Position numbers and translations under genes: made by a program. From NCBI RefSeq assembly GCF_000775285.1, contig NZ_JJML01000006.1, positions 1-64,000 on the forward strand: DNA of 64,000 nt, written 5' to 3'. The stretch's first letter is position 1. Every line of letters begins with the position of its first letter. Below, piece after piece: positions 31,904-40,999 of this stretch. Source of the stretch: Neosynechococcus sphagnicola sy1. GTDB taxonomy: Bacteria > Cyanobacteriota > Cyanobacteriia > Neosynechococcales > Neosynechococcaceae. Under the pieces are notes generated by a model, which was not told the DNA's origin, did not search any database, and worked only from the letters and a program-made list of their open reading frames with translations.

Positions 31904-32770
31904 TCAAAAGGTGCCCTTAAACAAGCCCTTGGGACGCACCAGCAAGACCCCAATCATCACCAGCAGGGCAACTCCCAGCTTGTATTGGGTTCCCAGGATG
32001 GGGGTACTCATTTCTTGGGCAATGCCAATCACCAAGGCTCCGGCGATCGCCCCGTAGGGGTTGCCAATGCCTCCCAAGATCACAGCGGCAAAGGTCGGCA
32101 AAATCAAAAACCAGCCCATATTGGGTCGCACTGCTTCTGTGAGACCATAGAGACTCCCTCCCAGGGCTGTCAGCACTGCCGTGATCACCCAGGTCCACAG
32201 CACCACACGGTCAACATTAATTCCCGTTACCCGTGCCAGATCGGTATTGTCGGCAACCGCTCGCATGGCTTTGCCAATTTTGGTATTTTGCAGCAGATAG
32301 TGAAGGAGCAGCATGGCGGCGATCGCTAACCCAATCACAATCAAATTATCGGAGGCAATTTTTAGTCCGAAAAATTCCTGGGCGGGCATCACGGGAATCT
32401 GATAGCGCTGGTTGCCTCCCCCCCAAACCAGAATCACCCCATTGCGGATGAACAGGGCCAACCCAATGGAAATAATCATCAAGGTTGTAGAAGTGGCGCG
32501 GCGATCGCGCATCGGAGACCACAACAACTTCTCACTGAGCAAAAAAGCCATGACGGTGCCGACGGCTCCCACCAGCATTGCCAACCAGAGGGTGATCCCA
32601 GATGCATTGGCCACCAGGGTCAGGTAGGCTCCCAGGGTCATCAAGTCCCCATGGGCAAAGTTTGCAAGCCGCAGAATTCCGTAGGTTAAGGTGAGCCCTA
32701 CCGCTGCCAGCGCTATAATACAGCCAACTGCAACGCCGTTTAGCAACAGCTGAGCCAGTTGTAAGTCCAT
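31904..32770 (-). CDS. livH: branched-chain amino acid ABC transporter permease (LivH/NatD type)
   Basis: A 288-residue inner-membrane permease with about eight spans, starting MDLQLAQLLLNGVAVGCI at ATG 32770 (the frame extends to 32863 but without family resemblance). Family marks are LTYGILRLANFAHGD near the N-terminus and AVADNTDLARVTGINVDRV (the EAA-like coupling loop). AAVILGGIGNPYGAIAGALVIG lies near the C-terminus. In cyanobacteria this protein is part of the N-I neutral/acidic amino acid uptake system (NatABCDE), but partner genes are not in the window, so its substrate is inferred only from the family. Confidence 0.92.
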   Translation of the reverse strand: MDLQLAQLLLNGVAVGCIIALAAVGLTLTYGILRLANFAHGDLMTLGAYLTLVANASGITLWLAMLVGAVGTVMAFLLSEKLLWSPMRDRRATSTTLMIISIGLALFIRNGVILVWGGGNQRYQIPVMPAQEFFGLKIASDNLIVIGLAIAAMLLLHYLLQNTKIGKAMRAVADNTDLARVTGINVDRVVLWTWVITAVLTALGGSLYGLTEAVRPNMGWFLILPTFAAVILGGIGNPYGAIAGALVIGIAQEMSTPILGTQYKLGVALLVMIGVLLVRPKGLFKGTF

Positions 32771-32986
32771 GTCAAATCCTATGTGCATGCTATGGATTTT
32801 GATTGTCCTAGAAGCGAAGCTGTTTGGAAAGCGATCGCAGCGATTTGATTCACTAGAAACCATCCAGCGACCATGAGTGATTTAGATCACTTATGGGTTG
32901 CCGAATCGCTTGTCAAGATGGAAAGCTAGGCACGATTTGAATCAGGCTGCCCTGACCATTTGCCGTTCCCCTGGTCAACTCCTCTG

Positions 32987-33688
32987 ATGCCACCCCTACT
33001 GAAACCCGTCCCCAGCGGTTCCCGTAAACGATGGTTGTACCGTCAGGCCCTGGCCAAAGATCGGCCTCCGGCGATCGCTCCGCTGCTGTCTCCTACTCCT
33101 GAGTTTTGTCTCCTCACCCCCTGGTACGTCCCTCTGAGAAGTTACCCAGGTTCTGGCTGGGCTGGGAAACAACTATCCCCCTGGGGTTTGGGCTTGCTGG
33201 CAGCAATTTGTTTGGGGCTCTGGCTTCCTCTCAATTCTGGCAACAGCCCTGCCAGTGCTGAGCCTGCCCCCGTCCCCACCGAACATAACCCTCAAGCAAC
33301 CGCCACTCGTAGTAACCCAACGGTGATCACCCAACTAATGGGTCAGTGGCAATGGCAGTCTCCCTCGGGTCAAGTGGTGACGTTTATTTTTGCCCCCGAT
33401 GGCAGGCTGGTCATTACCGTGCCCGTGGTCTCGGGAGGTACTCGCGTAGCGGAGACCCACTATACAATCAATTCCATCCCCCACCCCATGCACCTAGACA
33501 TGGCCCTCGGCGAGACGGAGAATGCCCTCACCATCTTTGAGCTAACCCCTGAGGGCAAATTACGCCTACAACTAGAAGGCATTCGTCCCAATCAACCCCG
33601 CCCCGCCACCTTTACCTCCAGCGCCATTTTGTTCCAAAAGGTTTCTAACGCCACGAGTCTGCCCCCTGGGGCACTCCCGACCAAATAA
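32987..33688 (+). CDS. membrane-anchored hypothetical protein
   Basis: A 233-residue protein with a basic N-terminal segment of about 70 residues, one hydrophobic helix (LGLLAAICLGLWLPL) and a Pro/Thr linker. A small beta-rich domain follows: LMGQWQWQSPSGQVVTFIF, GRLVITVP, ALTIFELTPEGKLRLQLEG. This lipocalin-like or DUF-type domain probably lies outside the cytoplasm. I do not recognise the family by name. The frame starts at TTG 32960; ATG 32987 is more likely. It lies 14 bases upstream of the ABC ATPase gene, suggesting co-transcription. Confidence 0.65.
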   Translation: MPPLLKPVPSGSRKRWLYRQALAKDRPPAIAPLLSPTPEFCLLTPWYVPLRSYPGSGWAGKQLSPWGLGLLAAICLGLWLPLNSGNSPASAEPAPVPTEHNPQATATRSNPTVITQLMGQWQWQSPSGQVVTFIFAPDGRLVITVPVVSGGTRVAETHYTINSIPHPMHLDMALGETENALTIFELTPEGKLRLQLEGIRPNQPRPATFTSSAILFQKVSNATSLPPGALPTK

Positions 33689-33702
33689 CGGTATCGATCC
33701 CC

Positions 33703-35602
33703 ATGAATCACCCCGTCCTGGCAGTTCGCAATCTGCAGGTTCAGTTTCCCAGTGCAGATGGATTGATCCAGGCCGTCAAGGGGGTTTCCTTTGAGGTTCA
33801 GCGGGGACAAACCTTGGGAATTGTCGGGGAGTCAGGCTCTGGGAAATCCGTGACCGCCCTGACCGTCATGGGGTTATTACCCGCTGCCACTCAAGTGGCT
33901 GGGGAGATTTGGTTCCAACACCCGGAAGCGGAGCCCGTGAACCTCTTAACCCTACCGCCTGATCAACGGCGCACCTATCGGGGTCGGCAAACGGCGATGA
34001 TTTTTCAGGAACCCCTGAGTTCTTTAAATCCCGTTTATACCTGCGGCTTTCAGTTAATCGAGGCTCTACGCCAGCATCAGACCCTTAGTCCCGCAGCAGC
34101 TCGGCGGCAAGCCTGGGCGTTACTGCAAGAAGTCAAGCTGCTAGCCAGCAATGAAGCGTTACGGGAGCAGGGACTGGCAGTCCAAGCAGAGAATTTGGGT
34201 CATCAGACCTCCCTGACCAACCGCCAGCTGCATCAGTGGGTGAATCGCCAAAAACAGGCACTCTTGGATCGCTATCCCCATCAACTTTCCGGGGGGCAAA
34301 TTCAGCGAGTGATGATTGCCATGGCCCTTGGCTGTCATCCTAGTGTATTGATTGCCGATGAACCGACCACGGCCCTTGATGTCACGGTTCAGGCAACCAT
34401 TCTAGAGTTACTGCGGGAATTGCGCGATCGCCGTCAGATGTCGATGATCTTTATTACCCACGATCTGGGGATTATTGCCGAAATTGCCGATAGGGTCGCG
34501 GTAATGTATCAGGGTCAGATTGTTGAAGCGGGTCCGGTGGAGCAAATCTTTGCCCATCCCCAGCATCCCTACACCCGTGGCTTATTGGCCTGCCGCCCCC
34601 GCCCTGATCTGCGACTCCAGTTTCTCCCAACTATTTCGGACTTCATGACGGGCAATGGGGAGCCTTCAACCGCTGCTACTGTTGTCCCCCAGCCCCTGGT
34701 TTCTGATGCTGAAATTCCGCCAGAGGTCCTCACCCAACGGCTGACGACCCTGCAACAACAATCGCCGCTGCTTTCAGTGCATCACCTCCAAGTTGCCTTT
34801 CCGGTGCGAGGTCTATGGGGTGAAACCAAACGCTACACCTTGGCGGTCAACGATGTCAGCTTTGATGTCTATCCGGGGGGAAACCCTGGGATTGGTGGGG
34901 GAGTCGGGCTGCGGCAAAACCACCCTGGCGCGCACGCTGTTGCGCTTGATCCGCCCTGCCAGTGGCCAAATCTGGTTTGAAGGTCGGGAGGTCACCACCC
35001 TTAGCGGGCTACCCCTGCGTCAACTCCGTCGAGATTTGCAAATTATTTTCCAAGATCCTTTTAGTTCCCTGGATCCCCGAATCACCATTGGGGATGCGAT
35101 TATCGAGCCGTTGCAAATCCATAGCGCCCGTTCCCATCCCCGCCGCGATCGTGATCGGGCTGCCTACCTGTTAGAACGGGTGGGACTGAGTTCTGATTGG
35201 ACCCACCGCTATCCCCATGAATTTTCAGGGGGACAACGGCAGCGGGTTTGTATTGCCCGAGCCTTGGCCTTAAATCCGAAATTCATCATCTGTGATGAGT
35301 CAGTTTCCGCCCTAGACGTTTCGGTACAGGCTCAGGTGTTAAATCTCCTGAAAGAACTGCAACAAGAGTTTGGTCTGACCTATATTTTCATTTCCCATGA
35401 TCTCAGTGTGGTCAAGTTCATGAGCGATCGGATTCTGGTGATGAACCAGGGCAAGGTGGAAGAGATTGGCCCAGCTGAAGAGATTTATCACCATCCTCAG
35501 CGACCCTATACCCAGCAATTGATTGGTGCCATTCCCGTGGTCAGTCTTGAACGCATTCAAGTCCGGCAAGCCCAGCGGCTGAGGGGCATGGAGCGCGGTT
35601 GA
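33703..35602 (+). pseudogene. fused double ATPase of an oligopeptide/dipeptide ABC transporter, frameshifted at G6
   Basis: One gene encodes two OppD/OppF-type nucleotide-binding domains. NBD1 has GESGSGKSVTAL, a Q-loop IFQEPLSSLNP, signature LSGGQIQRVMIAMAL and Walker B VLIADEPTTALD. NBD2 has [40 protein letters not shown] and [12 protein letters not shown]. Six G at 34875-34880 break the frame at the start of NBD2. With five G the protein reads [19 protein letters not shown] and totals about 632 residues. It should energise uptake of peptides, nickel or similar solutes, but no permease or binding protein gene lies nearby. The internal ATG at 34793 is not a separate gene start. Confidence 0.9.
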
Positions 35603-35622
35603 CCCAAGGTCGCGGGGAGGGA

Positions 35623-36372
35623 CTAATGCCGGATTCTTGCCAGTAAGGCTTTCCAGGCAAAATGGGGCAGTGCCAACATCCGTCGCCACCGCCAGGGTTC
35701 TTGGTAAAGACGGTAGACCCACTCCAGATGATGTTCCCGCAACCACTTCGGGGCACGTTCCTTTGTACCTGCCCATATGTCCAGACTGCCCCCGACACCA
35801 ATCCAGATAGCGTGAGGACAGAGGGCACGATGCTCGGCAATCCAATATTCCTGACGGGGAACCCCCAATCCCACCAAAATCAAACTGGGCTGCAAAGCTT
35901 GCAGGGTTTGACGAAAGGCAGGTTGGTCTTCCTGGCTGAGAAATCCATGCTGGCTCCCCGCGATCGCCAGATTGGGGAGCCGGTGCTGCCAAACCTGGGC
36001 GGCTTTGTCAGCGACCCCTGGGGCTGCCCCAAAGAAGAAGACAGAATGCCCCTGCCCCTGATGACCCAAATCCTGGATCAGGGCTTCCGCCAGTTCTATT
36101 CCAGGACTGCGCTGGACATGGTGACCATATAACTTCAAGTAAAGGACAACCCCGGCCCCATCGGGAATCACTAGCTCTGCTTGCCGAATCACCTGGGCAA
36201 GTTCTGGGGTTTTCTCAGCCTGCATTGCCATTTCAGCATTCAGGGTTACCACATGCCCCCCTTGGTGTTGACGCAGGCGAGCCGCCAACCAAGCTGCATA
36301 GTTTTCCAAGAGGTGAAGGGGAATTCCCAACACAGGGAACGTAGCCGGTGTCTGCGCGATCGCCTGACTCAT
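35623..36372 (-). CDS. WecG/TagA/CpsF family glycosyltransferase
   Basis: A 249-residue GT26 enzyme. It shows VVTLNAEMAMQAEKTPEL, the catalytic-region PDGAGVVLYLKL, FFFGAAPGVADKAA, and the hallmark LILVGLGVPRQEYWI with IGVGGSLDIWAGTKERAPKWLREHHLEWVYRL near the C-terminus. The family adds N-acetylmannosaminuronic acid or ManNAc to lipid-linked GlcNAc in envelope polysaccharides; the acceptor here is unknown. It converges with the ABC ATPase gene. Confidence 0.92.
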   Translation of the reverse strand: MSQAIAQTPATFPVLGIPLHLLENYAAWLAARLRQHQGGHVVTLNAEMAMQAEKTPELAQVIRQAELVIPDGAGVVLYLKLYGHHVQRSPGIELAEALIQDLGHQGQGHSVFFFGAAPGVADKAAQVWQHRLPNLAIAGSQHGFLSQEDQPAFRQTLQALQPSLILVGLGVPRQEYWIAEHRALCPHAIWIGVGGSLDIWAGTKERAPKWLREHHLEWVYRLYQEPWRWRRMLALPHFAWKALLARIRH

Positions 36373-36518
36373 GGAGCGTGCCTCAAAGCCAAGGGAAACT
36401 CAACCGTTGTCCTGACAGCCTCCTGATCTTACCACCCAGCATTTGCAGCTCTGGGCGCGTTCAGGGATACCCCCGTGCTGGCAACCAAAAATTTCTATAT
36501 CATTGGAGCGGCGGAGTA

Positions 36519-36556
36519 TTGACATATTTTTACAAAGTGTTACATTAGTTTACATA
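36519..36556 (+). promoter_or_regulatory. psb34 promoter with three HLR1 (RpaB) half-sites
   Basis: A -35 TTGACA (36519-36524) is followed after 16 bases by -10-like TACATT (36541-36546). Over it lie three direct repeats of the HLR1 half-site (G/T)TTACA(T/A)(T/A): TTTACAAA (36529-36536), GTTACATT (36539-36546) and TTTACATA (36549-36556). They are spaced by exactly two bases, giving a 10-bp period. HLR1 is the known binding site of the response regulator RpaB, two half-sites being usual. Overlap with the core promoter is the arrangement known for repression in low light, so high-light induction is inferred. Confidence 0.75.
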
Positions 36557-36592
36557 GAGATACGAAAGAAATACGAAATGGGGTTCCTCACT

Positions 36593-36760
36593 ATGTACAC
36601 AACCGATAGTCAAGGTGTTCTCAACGCTTACGCCAGCGAATTGCCCACCTATCTCGCCGAATATCCTTCCGTTGACCAACAGCGTCAGTATGCCCTCCAG
36701 GGTGCTTTTGCAATTTTGCTGGTCACCTTCACCCTGCTGACGGCCTTCGCTGTCAGCTAA
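36593..36760 (+). CDS. psb34: Psb34 (Ssl1498 family) photosystem II assembly protein
   Basis: A 55-residue protein: a conserved soluble N-terminus (MYTTDSQGVLNAYASELPTY, then LAEYPSVDQQRQYALQG) and one C-terminal transmembrane helix (AFAILLVTFTLLTAFAVS). This matches the light-harvesting-like Ssl1498 family, named Psb34 in Synechocystis, where it binds CP47-containing PSII intermediates and modulates attachment of high-light-inducible proteins. ATG 36593 fits the family; ATG 36578 would add five residues. A triple HLR1 promoter lies directly upstream, consistent with light-intensity control. Located in the thylakoid membrane. Confidence 0.85.
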   Translation: MYTTDSQGVLNAYASELPTYLAEYPSVDQQRQYALQGAFAILLVTFTLLTAFAVS

Positions 36761-36849
36761 TCGATACGTTGCCAGAGAGCTGATATCCTCACCACGCCGC
36801 GATCTGGCTGCCCAATCCCTCCATTCCCTCTCACTGAAAGGTAAGTATC

Positions 36850-37080
36850 ATGACGATTTTATTTTCGCTGTTTGTCGTCGCTTGGGTTGCTGCTGCCGTC
36901 ATTGGAACTCAAGCTTATTTTCGGGGGGAACAAACGAAACCTATCCACGAGCGCAACTGGCGCTCTGCATCCTTCGAACAACTGGCTGTCAGCGTCACGG
37001 GGGTGGAAACGGACTATAGCCAGCGCGTTCCGGCCTATGGTCTAGATGCTTACAGCAGCGGCTTGTTGCCCAACGCCTAG
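36850..37080 (+). CDS. small single-span thylakoid-type protein, possibly Psb35-related
   Basis: A 76-residue protein: an N-terminal transmembrane helix (LFSLFVVAWVAAAVIGTQAYF) followed by a conserved-looking hydrophilic tail (GEQTKPIHERNW, then VETDYSQRVPAYGLDAYSSG). The layout resembles the small PSII assembly proteins annotated as Psb35-related (Ssl2148 type), which stabilise the CP47 module, but I cannot confirm this by alignment. It follows psb34 by 89 bases on the same strand with an AAAGG ribosome binding site (36837-36841). Its stop overlaps that of the convergent Tab2 gene through a shared CTAG. Confidence 0.65.
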   Translation: MTILFSLFVVAWVAAAVIGTQAYFRGEQTKPIHERNWRSASFEQLAVSVTGVETDYSQRVPAYGLDAYSSGLLPNA

Positions 37081-37928
37081 TTCGATGCTGATTGCTGAAG
37101 TAGCCAAAAGCCGCTGTAGGTGATTCCCGAGTCATCCGGTTGCACTAGCAGAAAGTGTAATCCTTGCGCCAACCTACACCGCGTTGCATATAACTGAGCC
37201 GCAGCTTCCACCTCGGAGTCTGTGAAGGTGCTAATCACCCAGCGATCGGCCAGTCCGGCCTCCAGGATTAGTCCATCAGGTGCTCCAGGGCTATAGTTCA
37301 AAGTCACTGGTTCCACACTCTGGAGCCAGCGGGCTAACCGCATCGACTGTCGCCCTCCATCAATCACCACGCCGGGAATTGCCACATGAGAAGCCAAGCC
37401 CAACCGCAAGGGCAACAGCTCCTCCGGCATGTGCAGCACTGGTATGGGTCGCTCCCCAAAGGCGATCGCCAATTCACCCGCTGGTAAATTAGCAAAACGC
37501 CACCGTTCTCCCCACAACTGTTCTGACAAGGGCAGGGGTGGGAGTTTGGGAATCTCTAGGGGATCATAGGGCTGGTGATTGTAATTGGGTAGATGGGGAT
37601 ATGCTTGGGCACACTCCCTCAGCCATTCCTGGAGTGCAGGCAGTTTTCGTTTGGGAACAACGGCAAACCCCAATTCTTGGCAAGCAGTTGTTAGTAAGGT
37701 CAAACTTTGGGGACGAAAGACTTGGAGACTATCAGGTTTGTGCTGTGTTGTCGCGATCGCCTGTTGTAGTTGCAGCGCTAACCACTCTGCATTGGCATTG
37801 GCTTGGGGACAGAGGGCACTGAAGGTCAGAGATCGGGTTTGATCACAGATCAATAGTTCCCAAAGGGGTTGTCCACTCTCGTCTTGTAAGGGACGGCGAT
37901 AAAAATCAGCTTGCCAAATTGTCATCAT
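37077..37928 (-). CDS. Tab2/Atab2-family RNA-binding protein
   Basis: A 283-residue soluble protein starting MTIWQADFYRRPLQDESGQPLWELLICD, the family N-terminus. It also shows LQVFRPQSLTLLTTACQELG, WGERWRFANLPAGE, and the C-terminal GLILEAGLADRWVISTF with AQGLHFLLVQPDDSG. In algae and plants Tab2/Atab2 binds the psaB 5' leader and promotes translation of PSI reaction-centre mRNA. The cyanobacterial role is not established. Start is at 37928 or the next ATG at 37925. Confidence 0.9.
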   Translation of the reverse strand: MMTIWQADFYRRPLQDESGQPLWELLICDQTRSLTFSALCPQANANAEWLALQLQQAIATTQHKPDSLQVFRPQSLTLLTTACQELGFAVVPKRKLPALQEWLRECAQAYPHLPNYNHQPYDPLEIPKLPPLPLSEQLWGERWRFANLPAGELAIAFGERPIPVLHMPEELLPLRLGLASHVAIPGVVIDGGRQSMRLARWLQSVEPVTLNYSPGAPDGLILEAGLADRWVISTFTDSEVEAAAQLYATRCRLAQGLHFLLVQPDDSGITYSGFWLLQQSASN

Positions 37929-37989
37929 TTGAGTCTGTCACCCAACAACTTTGCTTAAACTTGATCCCCAATCACTGGACTGTGGCATC

Positions 37990-38013
37990 CCCTCCGTCAT
38001 CGGAGGGTATTTT
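37990..38013 (+). promoter_or_regulatory. stem-loop with T-rich tail upstream of nadC
   Basis: Arms CCCTCCG (37990-37996) and CGGAGGG (38001-38007) with loop TCAT, followed by TATTTTCT. It lies 72 bases before nadC and over 900 bases after the last plus-strand gene, so it would sit in the nadC leader as a possible attenuator, or end a short unknown transcript. Weak evidence. Confidence 0.35.
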
Positions 38014-38084
38014 CTAGTCTCCCATGTCCCGGTCAGGCGGAGGATAGCGATACACTGAGGGGCGACGTTACTCCTTCTGCATAC

Positions 38085-38954
38085 ATGCAGCTCCCCCAAG
38101 CATTCCTCCCCCCATTCCTGCTCCTCGATCCACAACTTCAGAGCTGGTTAGTAGAAGATATGGGGCGTGGCGATCGCACGACCCAGGCAATTTTCCCCAC
38201 AGGTTCTCAGACGAGACAGGCAGCATGGATCGTCAAAGAAGCTGGGATTATTGCGGGTCTTCCCATTGCCGCCCGAGTGTTTCAGCTCCTTAACCCTGAG
38301 GTGGAACTAACCCCCACCGTGCCAGAGGGACAGTGGTGCGATCTCGGTCAGGTTGTCGCCACCCTGGTTGGCCCCCTGGATGCCCTGTTGACGGGAGAGC
38401 GAGTGGCTCTGAACCTGGCGATGCGTCTGAGTGGGATTGCTACCTTAACCCGCCAGTATGTGGAGCAAATTCTGGATCTGCCCACCCAACTGGTCGATAC
38501 CCGCAAAACCACCCCAGGGCTGCGGCTCCTGGAAAAATATGCATCCCAGGTGGGAGGAGCGGTAAACCACCGGATGGGTTTGGATGATGCGGTGATGATT
38601 AAAGACAATCACATTGCCGCTGCGGGAGGAATTGGGGCGGCGATCGCCCATATTCGTGCCCGGATTCCCTACCCATTGGCCATTGAAGTGGAAACAGAAA
38701 CCCTGGCACAAGTTGCGGAAGCCCTGACCCATCGGGTGGACATCATCATGCTCGACAATATGCCCCTCGCACAAATGCAGCAGGCCGTCCAGATGATACG
38801 TCAACACAATCCCAATATCAAAATTGAAGCTTCGGGGAACATTACCTTGCCAACCCTCCGGGCAGTGGCGACAACAGGGGTGGGCTATATTTCCACCAGT
38901 GCTCCGGTGACCCGCTCCACCTGGTTAGATCTGAGCATGAAGCTCTACCCCTGA
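38085..38954 (+). CDS. nadC: nicotinate-nucleotide pyrophosphorylase (carboxylating)
   Basis: A 289-residue quinolinate phosphoribosyltransferase, which makes nicotinic acid mononucleotide from quinolinate and PRPP. Marks are EDMGRGDRTTQAIF, GERVALNLAMRLSGIAT, the substrate loop VDTRKTTPGLRLLEKYA, GGAVNHRMGLDDAVMIKDNH, and IEASGNITLPTLRAVATTGVGYISTS at the phosphate site. It acts right after NadA, whose gene is 2 kb downstream on the opposite strand. The antiporter gene begins 6 bases after its stop. Confidence 0.96.
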   Translation: MQLPQAFLPPFLLLDPQLQSWLVEDMGRGDRTTQAIFPTGSQTRQAAWIVKEAGIIAGLPIAARVFQLLNPEVELTPTVPEGQWCDLGQVVATLVGPLDALLTGERVALNLAMRLSGIATLTRQYVEQILDLPTQLVDTRKTTPGLRLLEKYASQVGGAVNHRMGLDDAVMIKDNHIAAAGGIGAAIAHIRARIPYPLAIEVETETLAQVAEALTHRVDIIMLDNMPLAQMQQAVQMIRQHNPNIKIEASGNITLPTLRAVATTGVGYISTSAPVTRSTWLDLSMKLYP

Positions 38955-38960
38955 GAACTC

Positions 38961-40185
38961 ATGGACAATGTTCCTCTGGTAACTGCGATCGTCCTGATCG
39001 TCATCGGTGTGTTGCTGGCAGTCAGTTCCCTCGCTAGCCGTGTCAGCAGCAAGTTGGGAGTTCCCACCTCCCTGGTGTTTCTCGGCATTGGCATGTTAGC
39101 AGGCTCCGATGGCCTCGGCGGCATCTGGTTCGATGACTTTGAAATCGCCTACATGTTTGGCACCTTAGCCATGGTGGTGATTTTATTCTCCGGGGGGTTG
39201 AACACACCGTTACCGCAAATCAAAAGCGCGATCGCGCCGACCCTAGTGCTATCAACCGTGGGAGTGCTGGGGATGGCTGTTCTGACTGCGGTGGGTGCTA
39301 AGGTTCTCGGATTGAGTTGGCCCGAAGCCCTGTTAGTGGGGGCGATTGTTTCTTCTACCGATGCCTCTGCGGTGTTTGCGGTTCTCCAAGGGGTCAATCT
39401 TCGCAAACGGGTTGCCCTCACCCTGGAGCTGGAGAGTGGTTTAAATGATCCAGTGGCGGTGATCCTGACCGTGGTGATGACCGCCAATCTCACCGCCACA
39501 GAGTCCTTGAACTGGACAATTTTGCCAGAGATGGTGCAGCAACTCTTGATCGGGGTCGGCATCGGGGGTGCAATGGGCTATCTAGGGCAATTGCTGTTGC
39601 GGCGGATCCCCCTCTCAACGGGGGCACTGGTTCCGGTTCTTTCCTTGGGGTTAGCGCTGATTGCCTACGGGATCGCCACCGTTGCCGACGGCAGCGGCAT
39701 GCTGGCAGTTTATCTAGCAGGCATGGTGATTGGTAACAGTCCCCTGCCGGAACGGCAATTTCTCACGGGTGTCCATGATTCCTTTGCCTGGTTGGCCCAA
39801 GTGGGGATGTTTCTGCTTCTCGGATTACTGGTGTTTCCCTCCCGCCTCCCCGAAGTTGCCGCCAGCGGCCTATTCTTGGCAGGGTACCTGGCGATCGCTG
39901 CCCGCCCTCTGGTGGTGACCCTTTGCCTGCTGCCCTTTCGCTTTTCCTGGCAGGAAACCCTCTATGTCTCATGGGTGGGTTTAAGAGGGGGCTGTTCCGA
40001 TTATTTTGGCAACCATTCCCGTATTGAGCGTTGCCAAATTTAGCAGCACCTGGGCGGATACCTTATACTTGTTTGACTTAGTCTTCTTTGTCGTGGTGGC
40101 CGGATCTGTGATCCCCGGCACGACCGTGCGTTGGGTGACTCGCAAGCTAGGGTTACTGGAACCGAAGCCCTCGACGAGTGCCTAG
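38961..40185 (+). pseudogene. cation/proton antiporter (CPA1 NhaP-type), frameshifted at G5
   Basis: A membrane antiporter of about 407 residues and 12 spans. It shows GIGMLAGSDGLGGI, VVILFSGGLNTPL, the ion-binding region GAIVSSTDASAVFAVL, ELESGLNDPVAVILT (Asn-Asp motif) and LAVYLAGMVIGN. The frame breaks at five G (39987-39991). With four G it reads SWVGLRGAVPIILATIPV, the conserved GLRGA motif, and runs to TAG at 40183-40185. The family exchanges Na+ or K+ for H+; which ion is not decidable here. The usual C-terminal TrkA-C domain of NhaP2 is absent. Inner membrane. Confidence 0.9.
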
Positions 40186-40229
40186 GCTCACCGTTGTCCC
40201 ACACTGGAAAAATCGACAATTGTAATCCT

Positions 40230-40991
40230 ATGACCCAGGAAGTGATCACCCTCCTTTCGACCCGTGAAATTGATAAAATGCGCCGGGCAGGACAACTGGC
40301 CGCCCAGCTACTCGATCACCTGACTCCGCTGGTGCAACCCGGCATTAGCACCCTGACTCTCAACGACGAAGCAGAGCGTTGGACCCAAGCCCATGGTGCC
40401 AAGAGTGCCCCCCTCGGGTACAACGGCTTTCCTAAATCGATCTGCACCAGTGTCAACGAGGTGGTTTGCCACGGCATTCCCAGAGCTGATGAAATTTTAC
40501 AGAATGGAGACATCATCAACATTGATGTGACGTTGTTGGTCGATGGGTATCACGGGGATACCTCCCGGATGTTTTGTGTCGGTCAACCTTCGGAAACAGC
40601 CCGTCGCCTAGTGGAGGTGACGGAGAAATGTCTGCACTTGGGCATTGCCGAGGTGAAACCGGGCGCTCGAATTGGTGATATCGGTGCGGCCATTCAAACC
40701 TATGCAGAATTGCAAGGGTTCTCAGTGGTACAGGATTTTGTCGGTCATGGGATTAGTCATATTTTTCACACTGCCCCGCAGATCCCCCACTATGGCAGAC
40801 GCAACACCGGCAAGCGCCTGCGCCCCGGCATGGTGTTCACTATCGAACCCATGATCAATGAAGGCACCTATGAGGTGGAAGTTTTGGCAGATAAATGGAC
40901 TGCCGTGACCAAGGATCGGGGACTTTCTGCCCAGTGGGAACATACCCTTGCCGTGACGGAAACGGGGGTTGAAATTCTCACCCTGTCGTAA
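40230..40991 (+). CDS. map: methionine aminopeptidase type I
   Basis: A 253-residue enzyme removing N-terminal Met from new proteins. The pita-bread fold shows VNEVVCHGIP, the metal ligands Asp in INIDVTLLVDGYHGDTSRMF, His in GHGISHIFHTAP and two Glu in FTIEPMIN and SAQWEHTLAVTE. The frame is open from 40131 through the end of the antiporter gene, but ATG 40230 (MTQEVITLLS) is the plausible start. Convergent with nadA (8 bases). Confidence 0.95.
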   Translation: MTQEVITLLSTREIDKMRRAGQLAAQLLDHLTPLVQPGISTLTLNDEAERWTQAHGAKSAPLGYNGFPKSICTSVNEVVCHGIPRADEILQNGDIINIDVTLLVDGYHGDTSRMFCVGQPSETARRLVEVTEKCLHLGIAEVKPGARIGDIGAAIQTYAELQGFSVVQDFVGHGISHIFHTAPQIPHYGRRNTGKRLRPGMVFTIEPMINEGTYEVEVLADKWTAVTKDRGLSAQWEHTLAVTETGVEILTLS

Positions 40992-40999
40992 ATCCGGAG

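Noticed and set aside
34793-35602. A separate oppF-like gene starting inside the ABC ATPase gene
   Set aside because: The first 30 residues from ATG 34793 are out of frame with NBD2 homology. Removing one G from G6 joins both NBDs in one frame, so it is one gene.
35339-35992. Minus-strand 217-residue open frame
   Set aside because: It is antisense to the ABC ATPase end and the glycosyltransferase 3' end, with Pro/Arg/Ser-rich shadow composition.
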